DNA from: Poseidonocella sp. HB161398 | Lineage (GTDB): Bacteria; Pseudomonadota; Alphaproteobacteria; Rhodobacterales; Rhodobacteraceae | Length of the DNA stretch: 64,000 nt | Assembly: GCF_005870025.1 (NCBI RefSeq) | Contig: NZ_VATA01000012.1 | Location: forward strand, 1-64,000 | Direction: 5' to 3' | Shown here: positions 62,901 through 64,000 of the stretch, in pieces | Layout: every line of letters starts with the position of its first letter | How positions within the stretch are numbered: the stretch's first letter is position 1 | The notes under the pieces: model-generated | What the model saw: only the letters and a program-made list of their open reading frames with translations | Databases searched by the model: none | Told to the model about the DNA's origin: nothing | Program-made: the position numbers and the translations under genes

Positions 62901-64000
62901 AGACCGGCGACCACCTGGCCGGCGGTTCGGGCGACGACATCATCATCGGCCAGCGCGGCACCGACCATATCTACGGCGACAGCGGGTTCAACGTGAACAT
63001 CCTGACCCGCGCGCTGAGCGTGGCGACGGTGAACCTCTCGCCGCTGCCCTCGATCGACCCCGATGCGCCGCGCGGCGACGGCTCGCTCGATCCCTCCGCG
63101 GGCAGCGCGGTGGCCGACCTGCTGGGCGCCCGGGCCGCCGATCCGGCGGTGCAGGCGGCGCAGTTCGCGCTCTACGGCGCAGTGCCGGGGGCGGGCAGCG
63201 ACCTGATCGAGGGCAACGGCTCGGGTATCTCCGACGGCACGCCCGACATCATCTTCGGCGACCATGGCGAGGTGGTGCAGTTCGTCATCGACCCGAACCT
63301 GCCCGATCCCGCGGGGCTGCCCTATCTGGGCGAGATCGTCCCGGCGGGCATCCCGCAGAAGATCCAGACGACCTATCTGGGCTCGGTGCTGGAGATCAAC
63401 GCGCTGGAGCCGCAGACCGGCGGCGACGATACGGTCTTCGGCTCGGAGATCGACGACGTGATGATCGGCGGCGCGGGCAATGACATGCTCGACGGCGGCG
63501 CGGGCGACGACCTGATCTTTGGCGACAACGTCAATCTCAAGCGGCGCGGCGGGATCGCGGGCGGGGACATCACCTCGCTGCGCTTCCAGACGCTGGCCGG
63601 GACGCTGATGTACTCGCGCTCCGACCGGGCTCTGTCGCCGGGCTATGACGAGGCCGGCACGACCGGTCCGGCCAGCGGCGTTCTGATGGTCAGCCTCGAC
63701 GCCGGCGGCATTCCGGTGGCGCGCGACTACCGCGATCCCGACGGGCCGGGCTGGTGGACCGAATACGAGATCGACTATGCCGAGTACCACAGCTTCGACG
63801 TCCAGTCGGGCGCGACCGGGGCGGGCTCCTTCGGCAATGACTACCTCGCGGGCGGGGCGGGCAATGACCAGATCTTCGGCCAGCTCGGCAATGACATCAT
63901 CCAGGGCGACGGCACGATCCGCGGCGCGGTGGCGACGCGGGGCGACGGCACATCGGTCGGCGGCGCGGCGGAGAACCCGCTTTTCGGCGGGCTGATCCTG
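29930..64000 (+). CDS. giant LEPR-XLL repeat protein with C-terminal RTX repeats (3' end outside window)
   Basis: One frame runs from ATG 29930 (AGGGAG upstream) to the window edge without a stop: 34,071 bases, 11,357 codons. The first ~60 residues are basic (RHRFLSRFRAIQQRR), followed by MEPRYLLSAD at Met64-Asp73, the LEPR-XLL motif found near the N-terminus of very large bacterial proteins; there is no ordinary signal peptide. Thousands of Ala/Gly/Asp-rich beta-strand repeats follow in several families, then C-terminal modules with EF-hands, Calx-beta-like units and RTX nonapeptides. The composition is strongly acidic and nearly cysteine-free, typical of calcium-stabilised surface or secreted adhesins. 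Surface location and adhesin or S-layer-like function are inferred. Long antisense frames across this gene are artefacts of its codon bias. The upstream operon is the likely export machinery. Confidence 0.93.
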   Translation, partial: MAFPFAPSSFRIGATKVEPAAGGRPAEPPRWFSGETRHRFLSRFRAIQQRRLPVSVSAIRVEAMEPRYLLSADLVPMSDLQDDGASYTLEYDALALAFRVYDDETGELVDEKALSDVTELTIQGTGGNDRLTLNVAGDFPAGVAILFDGGAGADTLAGPAGDTAWRIDGQDAGTVRGLRFASVEHLEGAADNEDTFTVAPQGGLTGGLDGGERGFDSMIFDGGTFSSVTYAAEDAHSGTVTRDGQSLAYAGLEPITDAMAVADRVINTNLGTPPHAPGDSDAGYLGTDIDDRAQLESLGGGVHILRSVSDVPTFESVTFLTPGESLTINLGGDSGLPFFSKDVLTILDTDLGTAELIVNGQDGKDEVLVTGELAAGSMTINAELIEVPGTIDAEGDVTLAAADEDDGALLDSGTLGGVFDGLYVAVPEARIAVSGTISATGNLAMTASASVQNMAIDRSEFGGVIAANLVGVLPSAEILLDGADLSGASISGAASVDVDVAFVDSATGSEDSQTDAAISGLIAGSLFGLGSGAAAMMSGGSMATGGAVSLTASTDLSVNATADGSGGDAGAALAFTEVNAATRAGIDGSAVLDAGGDVTLSATLVSSVTTAATSTAGGAEDSGQGDSTDRRSEQQLADNDASTAEGSVSFAATVSVSDYRPETEAMLDSSSVTAGGAFLIQSMSTDSVATTADATNTGAGSTGVGMAVAVGIVGARSTASILGMTTIDAAGGTILSAGMDADSTFAITATSGVGDSSKTGIAGSLAIHVVETEVSAAVASGAVLDLSGGSLSITASSAVRTLTTAQPDEDGATAESLGVGASVALAIIDHQTLAAIGDGAAVANGGDLTLTASATSGTLTRAVGGAKAAEGSESATVVTPVVAITFLFSDTAARIGTGSALALGGGLSMEALHDASSDTEAEGDAEGGSTAFGASFAMSIDEQSATVQLLRDMTASGGAVAMAAKGLMRTRSSATAAASGAAEEDTDPGATQDDDAVDQQSNQQLGFGNDQAGNRTGQQSAETATPDANTSDGSMSVAAAITVNVQSAEVLAETGAGVTVAADGQASIRALSNVDSRAAADGSAAQGQSATIGAAAAVNSSNVRTLARTNGADVTGDGVLVEAGMAEKTLDLSVETLDIVDLDADTIFLGEDAAKFATGDEVTYSAGGGTAIEDGASASLEGTVWVIVKEDGLIQLAASESDANDGTAIDLTGTPAGNAHMLEKAGEDAVSFDSEGEHFALASEDAGRLRTGDALRYEDGGSAIGGLADGTVYYAIVGEEGSLALAESLEKAAEGTAVTITGTGGGMLVDAVGRSAADATSGASEGDIGVAGALAINAHNADTDALVSAGSTLGAVEGSSDGEAGKGAVEIRAGTAAFAASKAGAKQEAAGNVGVGASFALTLANHDTSASLDPAAGLSADPAQAVDDLAIAADGAYGMRTEAEGGAEGGTAVAPVVAISVANNDTSASAAGAGSAGLEIGGDLQIHAAHVAETATVSKGDAKGTDAAVGLGIGFTWAEDDVSAALTRDVTAGGGVSVIAEGAGASHTLAAASATGSDEAEGDGEAAAGESVDEQADRQAGHANSEAAARGGEGTGSDEAPDDAASSDGTMTVAAALAVNVSRLDVTATIDGGATVDAQGAVAVSALGNMDAAAGADGTAATGAGTSVGAAVALNFGTGTILASLGEADVTGDGVAVTAGMFEQDGDGTHDFGASATSGASGGDLSIAGSFVLSLPRVETRAWLSDDATVASRDGTADGDTDIGAVEIRAVSQIESKAESTAEQEAGEGSEEGDTVGVGASIAVHYADMDTIAEILGGAAIGSTGVPGAGDVTVAARSAHEMETTVEGGTEGGTAVAPVVAVVVAENDVHARIPFGLAALEIAGDLSVEAELESSVITLAKGAAKGESIGVGVAIGVNVVFDTVGAVLARDIVAGGAVAVLASGLTLSRTDARASSAGAKSEGEAGTGEGEEENAQSQTGQRVGEANDRSGRTGTDGAAETPEASTSSDSSGNVSVAAAISVNIATTEVVATLAAVEANPDLLIEAGGAVRVETAANAAANAFADGSAVTFDDGTAVGAALSINVSTLSNLATLDRAAVTGDGASVLAGRKERGTSFEVTEFKTLDQEADTIFAGAPEDAFEDGEEVTYRNGGGTDIEGLVDGQTYTVVLGETGLIQLKDGSDIVDFGDDQDLGSVGDAHVLERTDKEDVTFDPDESRFEVVFAESGPLLTGQEVTYSKGDPGETAVGGLDDGGTYYVIADGDGRLALAASREEAMAGEAVALSSAGTGEGHVLKSSAHAAGAVARSGAGGGDVGAAGSVALNFAFEDSAATLGEDAAITVSGTGASAVGAATGSYALARALPNADTSGKSLGLGLSVALNVIDRDALATVAGGASVAGAGDLAVTAEGEHATVTVAKAGAVSESGGTNIGGAVALAVTLNETRAAIEAGDGGTLDVDGDLAVTAEAAQAALTLGDADTKGGKTGVGIAVAFGWHNDAATATLSRDVSAGLPATAGDADIGAALQVTAKTVATASATGAKQSSEGGNTADEESGSQRDYAQQQSGTPLADPQPGQRVGEGNATAGEETANPGGQEGSAQQSSTQTSGATVRVAAAIGATVTVSTASAEIADGVALDAAGAVTVAATGAADLDTQAIGLALTEASSEGDSSDGSDNVGAGVAVNVAVMETTARIGAGAQVTGGSVAVTAGTGEGDAMSAFRATALAGAGSTQTGGGDTTSVAGAAAVNVVLSHATAEIGDGATAEAISGDVSVGARHVFGIQTLGGGAAASVTSGSGSKSVGAAVGVNITDTSAIARIGDGTDIDAAGGVAVAAESELKTLEIILPELGADIDSETGAEVTALVIGAGISSGGDAGAGSGIVNVLQSETLAEIGRGATVDALGGDVSVTAADATTVANYGGALAGSLDGKGIGVGLDVTVLLKSTQARILASGDALAPTAIAASGSVIVDAAASEDMTSLVINIGAGDSTAAAGGLVVHVLVTDTLAHIGEDSAILSEEESPAAGSATVDVGGSLLVQADSATRMDARAGSGALSLNDASIGASVVVVVDLDDTLAFLGEDVSVTALGLGAALDVNDGDYADNGGTLEQGTEARKGVMVSATSVAQHDHLAIGASASLGSIGVGLSVAVGVHKGKTRGYMAQGVDINADNTGADPAQGLLLRAADMTEVEAVVGGIAANVGDGSAIGGAVSVEVVHRTVHAEAEGGHVINVAGDIDLDATAATQVDALAIGVAAGVSTGSGGGGGDGGGGGSATDYGGVLTSQEGGSGGGARGAGGTQNSTAASGESSSSSSTAFVGAGSGVGNTITTDVRAVLADAATTAGGDVRLEAADNSAIGADSGGVAVSIAAGQSSDSVAVGVSVAVTVIENSVVSMIDGGSLSADSLSVTAVNAAESDALAFAGAAGVSTDGYAISGAGAVTVNLMTSVATATSEGAALTIGGAVTFSAEDLSRINADAGGAALAISLDSGAGAMGAAVAVNEVASTTSAGIRGGTLDMTGSGDLEIFAGSQTDIDALTVGLAGAVSAGSGSNLAVGLAGSFSFNDIENTTLAVIEDAAVELFDGNVSVDAEDGAHISALSGAVAFSISAGGSSGLGLGLGLSLTRNDVGNATQALIVDSTVEAPGALILQATALPQAGEFALSDGTVVNLEDDTIYVGTPEDPFRDGEQVVYSNGGGTSIAGLADGDIYTVRKTVTGYIQLEDSLGDIVDFVDGQDLSVLGSAHELKRATVDKAANTIFAGAMDDPFANGEEVVYSNGGGDSISGLTDGETYTVFNYNAAAGTIQLKDGGGVLVDFANGQDLAAIGANHQLKREEGGFSFNPGVADFAFDPDGAPETADAAAIEAVTFAVSVGFSQGSGLNGAVGVAGAIALNNVDNLVEAVVRDTDAFDGVATLVDTGGAADILAVSDTDISAIGVAGSVSIGISSGGSSISAAIGATIALNRIGEDDGVTRDANVVKAGIEDASVLAGGDMTITADSNSEIGAVIITVSASVSVSSGPGGAIGVGVSYAQNEIATDTAAVISGAALVTADMLTMTATDDSAIDAVTLAVSVGISSGGSVSVAVSVAAAVNTNTIRNHTSAVIEGSEVVLGGPLDMAAESNASIFALGIAFSASVAAGSGFSIGGAGSGADVDNIIENDITAGIFGGSGVTTGGATSITALDEAGITAIVIAASVGIAAGSTGSFAAAISVSLVDNEVANDVLAAVDGSALDSAGAITLDAQSASDILAVGIAASVAVAAGGTLALSATGSGADARNTIGGTVEAVIRDATAPVLAGGPVTLSAEQAGEITAVAVAASVSVSAGTLAGAISIAASVISNDVSTAVTAGLSEADLLFDPLGSAGLDIDATASAEITAVSVAVAVSVAAGTLGIAISGAGAEAENAISGTTTAMIDGSTVRKADLSAMDGTITVDAQSEMEIEAVVVAASLAIAAGSLAASFAASVTLAENDISGGAIATVEDSDLAVTGAVLVDAHGQNAINAVSVAVAGAVGVGAGGLSVSFALSSSDNILNNEVTAQIDASLVAADGAVSVTARDQSVIDSAAAAVAISVSAGGFGLALSGAAVLSDNAFSTDVNALVTDAVLTAGSGTLLVQAVADAEVSSLAVGAALSVAAGSVAIGGAGVGSDAKTTHDSAATALVAGSQLTAEAGAVTVRAAEESTVDTQVYSVAVATGGGAGNVNVAVAVALAENIVTAATMAQVDSSKIDAATAVSVTAESLDTGSLVEATAVGAAVAAGGGAVALGGSGTGARAHNDVDSSVQALVTNSPNNDAPTLLDPDLGIDAQSVSITATDRMKAVADTTAAAVAVNGGAVSFAATVAVAIGENDYDAVTRAGVSDAAIDASAGDVLVAATSEAEIEATPMAFAVSISVGLVSFAGAGSGGEATNTMNTTTEAYLRDGTEVSAAGAVTVEALDTSDAVASVLALAMSGSLAAGAAVSGSVSVNTVTNTTSASIEGSSATALGGEIRVDADGLQDIQAEATSVSFSAAIAGLSGAGASGSTFLDATVAAFADDAVLQSAAGVYIDADSDHTARGVARAISAGTVSIAVALAEAEVGGATLAYATGDTTVTGGDFDVTADSKALATQVDEGGISVPVVSIGIGGAGSGAEYKSLVDRSTEAFIGTRTGSAPVAGSVDFHAIGNPSAKGDILVHAYSEFEALSNPASIGIGAGAVAVSLADAQILGATLAYVGEGTTVTARDLTIEADADETATALMATLAASLGFSVGVATGSASIASTVEAFAGARHDDASDAGAAGDTVLTLTGGGILDIDATSDRLADATAGGASASLGLSITALLPRAENYGDTRAYLGAGVAMTGADLDINADAIRQKAVAEALGGGIAGLASGAVLTAQSDAGGTIEAFIGSGASVGQLASTPSVDVGSAEVRVHADALVEAHSVVGGANVSGLLSLSAVLPDATVSAATRAYVRDGVSMDAGGLVVTAGDGDAGRVTYDALAESFFANFSGFASAGVVKAEAAVTGAVEAFVGAPVGISAISHGGNDIDTGGGSVSIQAFSDMDATAEILQGGAAAAFAANGLFTSTEISGATRAYVGQGGRITGGGLDVDADGDYLAAVSNETIALAGGGAINLIMSQAVVSGVVDAHAGSGVKSDGSFESPDADRAIINVGGGAVTIDATARMAANPTLTSVALSGFASVTAADIEATLSGAVRAYLGEAVTLEAGTLDIKASTPDGLAAETTGLGIAFGAIAANAVRSTATVSATVEAFIGAQAAANATGLSGRAADVTVTGAVHVTIDTAMSASAAITSATAGIGTLTLLLPTAEVTGTARAYIRDAVGLSASALTVAAGTDAAPVEISATASSASGSIALFSGSGLSAVANANGRVEAFLGAPVGETGVAGVSMPSRMIDVTGLADIDAVAEMTSAASLSNVDIGVIAVKISKPEATTGGAVRAYAGEGARLGAGTVDMRADAKVFSANAESNSFTTGLGVGEGVLPTARTTGTVESFIGAASDAAAAGAVAKVDAGSGSIALVADGDFDATAAIVSGTVSVVGVSVVLADADTGGAIRAYIGENADIDGGSLSVTVDANAAMDASTSLDFTTVGGLTGNFSEGKSTVSGKLEAFIGTGTGRAADGAKPSDIDVGSGNVTVAADGSMTATTIIDSVGASAFDVRGLKPTAVVSGEARAYLRENIGLSAGSLDIRVGQDGANRVEMTATADASVLAFAAMSGAGLVSTAQVTGLSEAFIGPALGQAPSRAVDRQVSVTGAIEVAAWSKYKVLASSSGGAAGLANVAVLLVEAEIDGTTRAYIGDGALVTGGSVALWADGLSEADALISNTSFGLASLAGASAVVRDTHLVETFIGAQTGAVTDPGEEGAEVTATGGVVTLDANLESDLFSDGQILGVALGGSGSFAITQIDSDTVARAYFGDGAVVTAQEDGDIVVNAFSDVGINADGTGTNFALGIGFSGAYTRVNATPAAEVFTEGLVALDADDVLMTAEAQTLSDADVKVAAGALLAGISGGVARATSTPTVRARIGEDSTLELRGGLSLKGLSSNQAIATTSAVGGGLVGVGAAYANAAAASTVLAELDGDVGSAEEAGADSVFVEARATDDATANAQAVAGGLVAGTDNRSIATAGSAIDEADAETDSYSVKAKIGPDAVVHSRGDITLRAEMDPEADAETRGVTGGLIGVGASLSQSRVNTDVQAEVGLGAVLKAGPGADDSILIEAVNMPVAAEDVVIPDFGIDSTSASEDSLTVVAHNLGDGDSVEYEDFGANTIGQLEGRSTDPDTGEILRREYDVIVVDADHIQFGSVFSGAAPGGDAEYGVYDGSNLLVFADGHKFVTGDQVAYLPDGANSIIADGSSGPYFVEVVDEYAIRLVASVGDLGFQRQFQPGDVDEANDTITLSNGHGLATGDSVVYDAPDAISFNIGQVDAVRQTATDPDPDQVVLADDDSLNNIVFIDDEGNALSHGFVTGDRVVYTATTTQDTPAVPVAGLQFGETYRVLVGDSDEISLKFNDELETPVDFVRSGAGDRIYAAIDWLEAGFRPGQTLWIETPGGGGSSLNNGNSYVIDDVVSDGGTNNVLVLTVANTLTATRITTQATWTDISTGANPERYELTRTGDWGNLQIGSSVTLSGDNAGTYNVVSATAAKLTLDGGGAAATGAQDSTFFFGTVDKAFDGPVIELDPSKSAVTTNVAIADGGTYWHITRTSGDWDNSVFAAGGSLSITGLQNAIDENGDSFEIHSVSGNLIQLVKEDGKTVDTGSGLARLNMSQPVDVVVSVGSGEDIDASVTFERDALGDKILLSSGSWAGQGLAEGFQILVTGSGENNGTYVIKSVSGATLRVEEANTFLDTEVSGSITFTMAASDAETDRITRTGGWDDTAFGAGSTLTVSSAGAFDGEYTVIEVDGDDLVLATRSFGSSATDGSVSIAKAAPDEIIVTQKGHNTGSDIHQLVRDSDGPVKLAGGGTLEAGQSYYVEVSGNDITLYSGYSGGVLSGKLDLGDQSGLGAADHSFQRVVDLAPAAGDGHVLRIDITDDGAPSGSHMILGPGGSDLASELIISGDGRSLAKAKGSGGGFVGANDNTARADQVTETRAILDAASVEAGGNVTVRADIDTNGKANVRNGTGGFVGIGDADARASQLSLAEATLGDNVRLRAGGDLTLSADTLFRSDVFAYSKAGGFVGLADATARTDLDYDIDIGVGSSSDVLVLGDVRITADIAADVDSKAEANGLGVGGDARSLNDIELGRDGQASTATAMIGETAVIEGTTVSIDIGTSSVNLSAEGSAKGAGFYSEGEDDTDVDYVAHHLVAVGDDAEVTGFEGVDFVAAYGDPDSAAKEVYLKARSFARSTGLFGWVSADANTRAVLDATVTSGSDALITAGPREDGDTPLREDDASDRLAFLVLAGGEDADHNADGDVSKRSLASGRGRDSESGSRAENVDIESDVLILSGKIPVLEVSAVIDTQGNIVEATNIEIIDDDGSKTEAGQQINSAASTINVQDIVNQGSGDVVIRAEDSITGTEEKFWEWRDSLPQVRIFNASDLDLVLQDIDVLGERAPIAYLDPATATRDLVFNIKRDVAPSLVLIENTGLGDVVLTGIIENPIGTTSIWNENGDILAVGDRASSLIRTNILHMETDDLADGGLDLGVGTIGEADARINVDIVDADDLPRATAFQSRSVFLDDNSVTLSFENTFFTGQMVIYDSAAPLGGLASGEAYFVILSQDGMSLQLAESRADALAGQAIALTSAGADTDAHSLTPVTRFDVSSAEDIYLDILGRHRSEVEQGGGTPGYMVTIDAVEAAGDADMILQTSLRETNVGKRGGVQVKYPGDAAGVLPENPYVVYFDDDPDELPDKYIGAYADMPSEIASLYSFRAAEQATGDLVQPGVTAGGNIVIKAADAQDISAPRTDILGITEILAGGDLDVWTNGYITLTEKTGDMQIERIRSEYDDVLLYSPAAITDNRSVSEEAGSLTAEADVAGVNITMKAGTGLVVGTGPYYLLPDAEDVTASAGVQQATGGVGKRGAWLEIDVARTDNATGVLRVFDTTSTNSGGVWLDEISGDMRIHTIDMRDANAADGAVAGSQDSDDIGLRTQAGSIIDARGDQAWNLRAQSIYLDAHGGTIGASDNDLDINSRYNIAFGSQDDVALEASQGIYLTETAGALHLVYAHAFQGEIRLTVREDGTPGGAEGSADFVLKASGIAQFAQDATAAPTEQSDNPRLIAHGTIFAEAGAVQVRAGDDIRLDSNSRTLAAEGIEVYGDARVVDDGAFLADTDAGFGADIVIRGALIAGADVVPGGDSLNGAEEGTAVPTQTAPVYLAEIFGNGDEDIIDFGDVSGIAGATLIGSAGYVFLGSKTRAHGSQSRPVGGASTGADGEDLFRVYYLQDALTRTGPETAAVIAEHTLTLDGQSGTDSYEVHTLGSQGPDTRNYVINVLDTGAADDGVDEMAIFGRDADASEEGTDDIFLMRAAAYLPNETADRPGYVAILHGTLEPYEDILPGNEDSAEVQRINYDTALNGRLTIEGQGGNDAFFSDDVTVIATYDGGAGDDTFQIGQIFGANRNAEDGNLLEQDEFVDLRPTTRGWLSRGSSAPVVAQGGTGNDTFRVYSNQAELRLEGDDDNDLFIVRAFAIAATTDYDWNADGAIDLADLEAGRAVLTHLRDVVEGADFVYGTGDDATPAAALATLDLATLASLGVEVADEAGAAAYRAALAAALPKGTGGATDYIFDTNGDGGINFLDLYMSQGDTTDDVIVLDGDGVASPQIGLGFSVAQAPDIRAGGGQDEVRYNINAPVSVEGGTGFDKLVILGTEFADDIAITDQGIFGAGLNVRYSTVEVVEVDGLEGDDKFYVRSTAFGVAYRVIGGLGSDIINVAGDVQEDIITRELEGVSGAADHLVQSDDIFYDGLVVDGLDYNVTRDGEGLVVIDEGADGVTAVREGGTAGLSVDSYSVRLARKLTGSEVVYVTVSAARSPQEERDDAFSNPAPLPNGAGDSLWVSRLAPGGTSHGNAEIFGVDYLETGSDADGAFLRAVTYEGVDGFVANRAVTLVFDASNWDLAQDVYLWAADDARAEGDRVVTVQHSVISSTSADYDAVDVRNVEVELRDNDTPGVLVTEVDPGSLTFDGAGNVQAGYEEDGRTLVIEGDGATGYADAVIVQLSKEVEPGDQVVVKVNLGDFTGNPDLADLADKGFILADLGGMGRFDPLTNTIVFDAANWDSPVAIGITPLQDDIREDPQTAVLSFGQNLGTLTGLTVGEWEDGGVSRVKLSLASGGWVASGFGTETVDIAGITGLGSAMIVGFENAGYTALLDVSSSGVASGSFAAATATRTLAAGEEVSDDANGTPGDYAFPNLRSGTGILDVELIDDDTPGSVVLESGGDTVLVPATATGGLFDVTGGDTITALEAGFDWLAEGFDAGDTIAFGGSGIFAGTRVIASVSGSTITVAGGGLSNGAGQYARIVSEAGSPQSDSYQLRLTQEPGAEVTVSVLTDGLADVTWIDANGDGIRDASEDITAADYQAIGGLRPVQAFSGTLDFGTDGGVTTLTRAGASDLGSFLSEGWAAGDLLQIGNSLIGGVDGATFEVQSVSADGKTLVLTSDAGAGTASGVENVLLSRMIESEIWTGEVVFATAEDGSDQLIRSEAFVDFDPLVIDVNNPGSLALLEGYANYGVQGFLGENFAEGMRVRISDLSNPANYVDAKIALIRGFNASKDHTLQFTFETNDAFASAGWLTAGPVEVEINRLAVQANFDAADYYAFQTVELTADPYYDVPTTREGVKIFPVKAHRLSDIRGPLAVEGGPSGADRSLSNGVKLPGETDDFLIAIGTQAPESQQIDVLNIFNDGAQSDASGILTETTLSGFGMGPDLVFPFVEGPLFGEGAEGQGTASLSYPGGISFGKVNFGSAGVTNDSQVSTIEVVNVMLGVGNDDLTVEGTLNAAPFVQAQNDFAFTESWDSSIAGGVDGSHYGFLVDAYAADPELPDIAGKVMITREGFDWKSQGFLAGQDLYLKDGATETYLGRILAIEDRIAYFDGLGAPLIDPETGEPYRDPNDNSILILDAVALPAGLDLSGDDLLVAVDQEVFEVLATTVTLTEAGAAIRWDGQVQEGDRPAAGWAEAGFLAGHLLQIGIGADRQEVRILSVEGDTIEVEGAGLSAGALTAAFWVQGEHGGLTVLHGGGNLYVNTLGNFDFSTDGANLLTRTDGRGFAEAGFEVGQIVQLGGETHTREILAIADADQAAYFPDPASPAPFASWGEGSVLVLSDPLGMSADAVVLGDFAGQELLLHVAEALETSAVLDVRIEVLERGETIETYVTLTGADAGATWEVLGYQVGGVLFIEGRAGGFRIAAIDGAELQLLDAALGDCGDADGLARLRITSYDETRSGGQRVGGDHFTVTGGAGPDSPLVIYGDTSQDGVWYAGNPSNRLGLEFGEKPFDPFPYLPDGENEDDEWVFALANPFDLHGHDIIDASALFADDPDAATTISVGLTAYGGMGNDLIIGSQTGDHLAGGSGDDIIIGQRGTDHIYGDSGFNVNILTRALSVATVNLSPLPSIDPDAPRGDGSLDPSAGSAVADLLGARAADPAVQAAQFALYGAVPGAGSDLIEGNGSGISDGTPDIIFGDHGEVVQFVIDPNLPDPAGLPYLGEIVPAGIPQKIQTTYLGSVLEINALEPQTGGDDTVFGSEIDDVMIGGAGNDMLDGGAGDDLIFGDNVNLKRRGGIAGGDITSLRFQTLAGTLMYSRSDRALSPGYDEAGTTGPASGVLMVSLDAGGIPVARDYRDPDGPGWWTEYEIDYAEYHSFDVQSGATGAGSFGNDYLAGGAGNDQIFGQLGNDIIQGDGTIRGAVATRGDGTSVGGAAENPLFGGLIL
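30113..30151 (+). other. LEPR-XLL motif in the giant protein
   Basis: Encodes VEAMEPRYLLSADL around residues 62-75. The motif follows a basic N-terminal stretch and marks a family of very large, probably exported proteins; it is often considered a sorting or processing signal, but its function is unproven. Confidence 0.8.
31770..37760 (+). repeat. giant protein: five long units, each with a Gln/Asp/Glu-rich spacer
   Basis: Polar spacers occur near 31780-31880, 32870-33030, 34590-34750, 35800-35960 and 37540-37740. Each is followed by a restart such as SDGSMSVAAAITVNVQSAEVLAETG. Shared words include QQ, NDQAG, GQRVGE and GNVSVAAAISVN. The distance between spacers is about 1.1-1.75 kb, so these are units of roughly 370-580 residues built from shorter VAAAxAVNV...DGAxVDAGGxVxVxA strands. 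Confidence 0.65.
33347..41420 (+). repeat. giant protein: repeated 'DTIF.G...GEEVTYSNGGGT' modules
   Basis: An ~85-residue module with the pattern (N/D)TI(F/Y)xG..DxFx(D/N)GE(E/Q)VxYxNGGG..I.GL.DG..YTV....G.IQL.D....VDF....DL...G.AH.L recurs at about 33347, 36301, 40906 and 41166, with shorter variants at 33620 and 36550. The copies at 40906 and 41166 are adjacent and closely similar. Degenerate versions appear later near 50580 and 54430. Confidence 0.7.
41990..45000 (+). repeat. giant protein: ~62-residue beta-solenoid-like repeats
   Basis: Consecutive units follow A.I.GS.V...G.(L/I)T(M/V)xAxxxSxIxAVxxAxSVSxAxGxxxxAxSxxxAxNxIxNDxxA with a period of about 185 bases. Alternate units favour 'SGAGSGA.A.N' over 'ISVA.S...N', so the true period may be a pair of about 124 residues. 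The regular strand pattern suggests a beta-helix or solenoid. Confidence 0.65.
45340..49600 (+). repeat. giant protein: alternating RAY/EAF repeats, ~120-residue period
   Basis: Two half-units alternate: one has (T/A/V)RAY(I/L/V)(G/R)(D/E)(G/N)xxV..G.L.(V/I)xA, the other has VEAF(I/V/L)GA..G.......(I/V)xV.(G/S).(V/I).(V/I).A. RAY motifs start near 45905, 46260, 46625, 46990, 47350, 47720, 48070, 48425, 48785 and 49140; EAF-type motifs fall about midway between them, from 45695 to 48945. The spacing of about 360 bases is remarkably constant. Confidence 0.75.
57312..57635 (+). other. giant protein: dockerin-like pair of EF-hand loops
   Basis: DWNADGAIDLADL (about 57316) and DTNGDGGINFLDL (about 57589) fit the DxNxDGxIxxxDL calcium-binding loop used in dockerins, separated by about 80 residues rather than the usual ~20. 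Calcium binding is expected; cohesin binding is not implied. Confidence 0.6.
58140..59900 (+). other. giant protein: three Calx-beta-like modules
   Basis: Segments such as VVIDEGADGVTAVREGG...SYSVRLARKLTGSEVVYVTV (about 58160-58310), LVIEGDGATGYADAVIVQLSK (about 58820-58890) and VVLESGGDTVLVP...DSYQLRLTQEPGAEVTVSVL (about 59515-59870) follow the pattern of Calx-beta domains, which bind calcium in many secreted adhesins. DANGDGIRDASED near 59900 adds another EF-hand-like loop. Confidence 0.5.
62861..63915 (+). repeat. giant protein: RTX nonapeptide blocks
   Basis: Three clusters of GGxGxDxUx repeats are visible: about 62861-62985 (GGMGNDLIIGSQTGDHLAGG and following), 63421-63530 (GGAGNDMLDGGAGDDLIFGD) and 63826-63915 (GGAGNDQIFGQLGNDIIQGD). 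These are calcium-binding beta-roll units typical of type I secreted proteins. The gene continues beyond the window, so more may follow. Confidence 0.85.

Noticed and set aside
53453-63790. Reverse-strand open frame of about 3,400 codons, and similar ones at 38822-44242 and 47042-53320
   Set aside because: Same artefact: low-complexity R/D/G/H composition, no motif and exact overlap with the giant forward gene.
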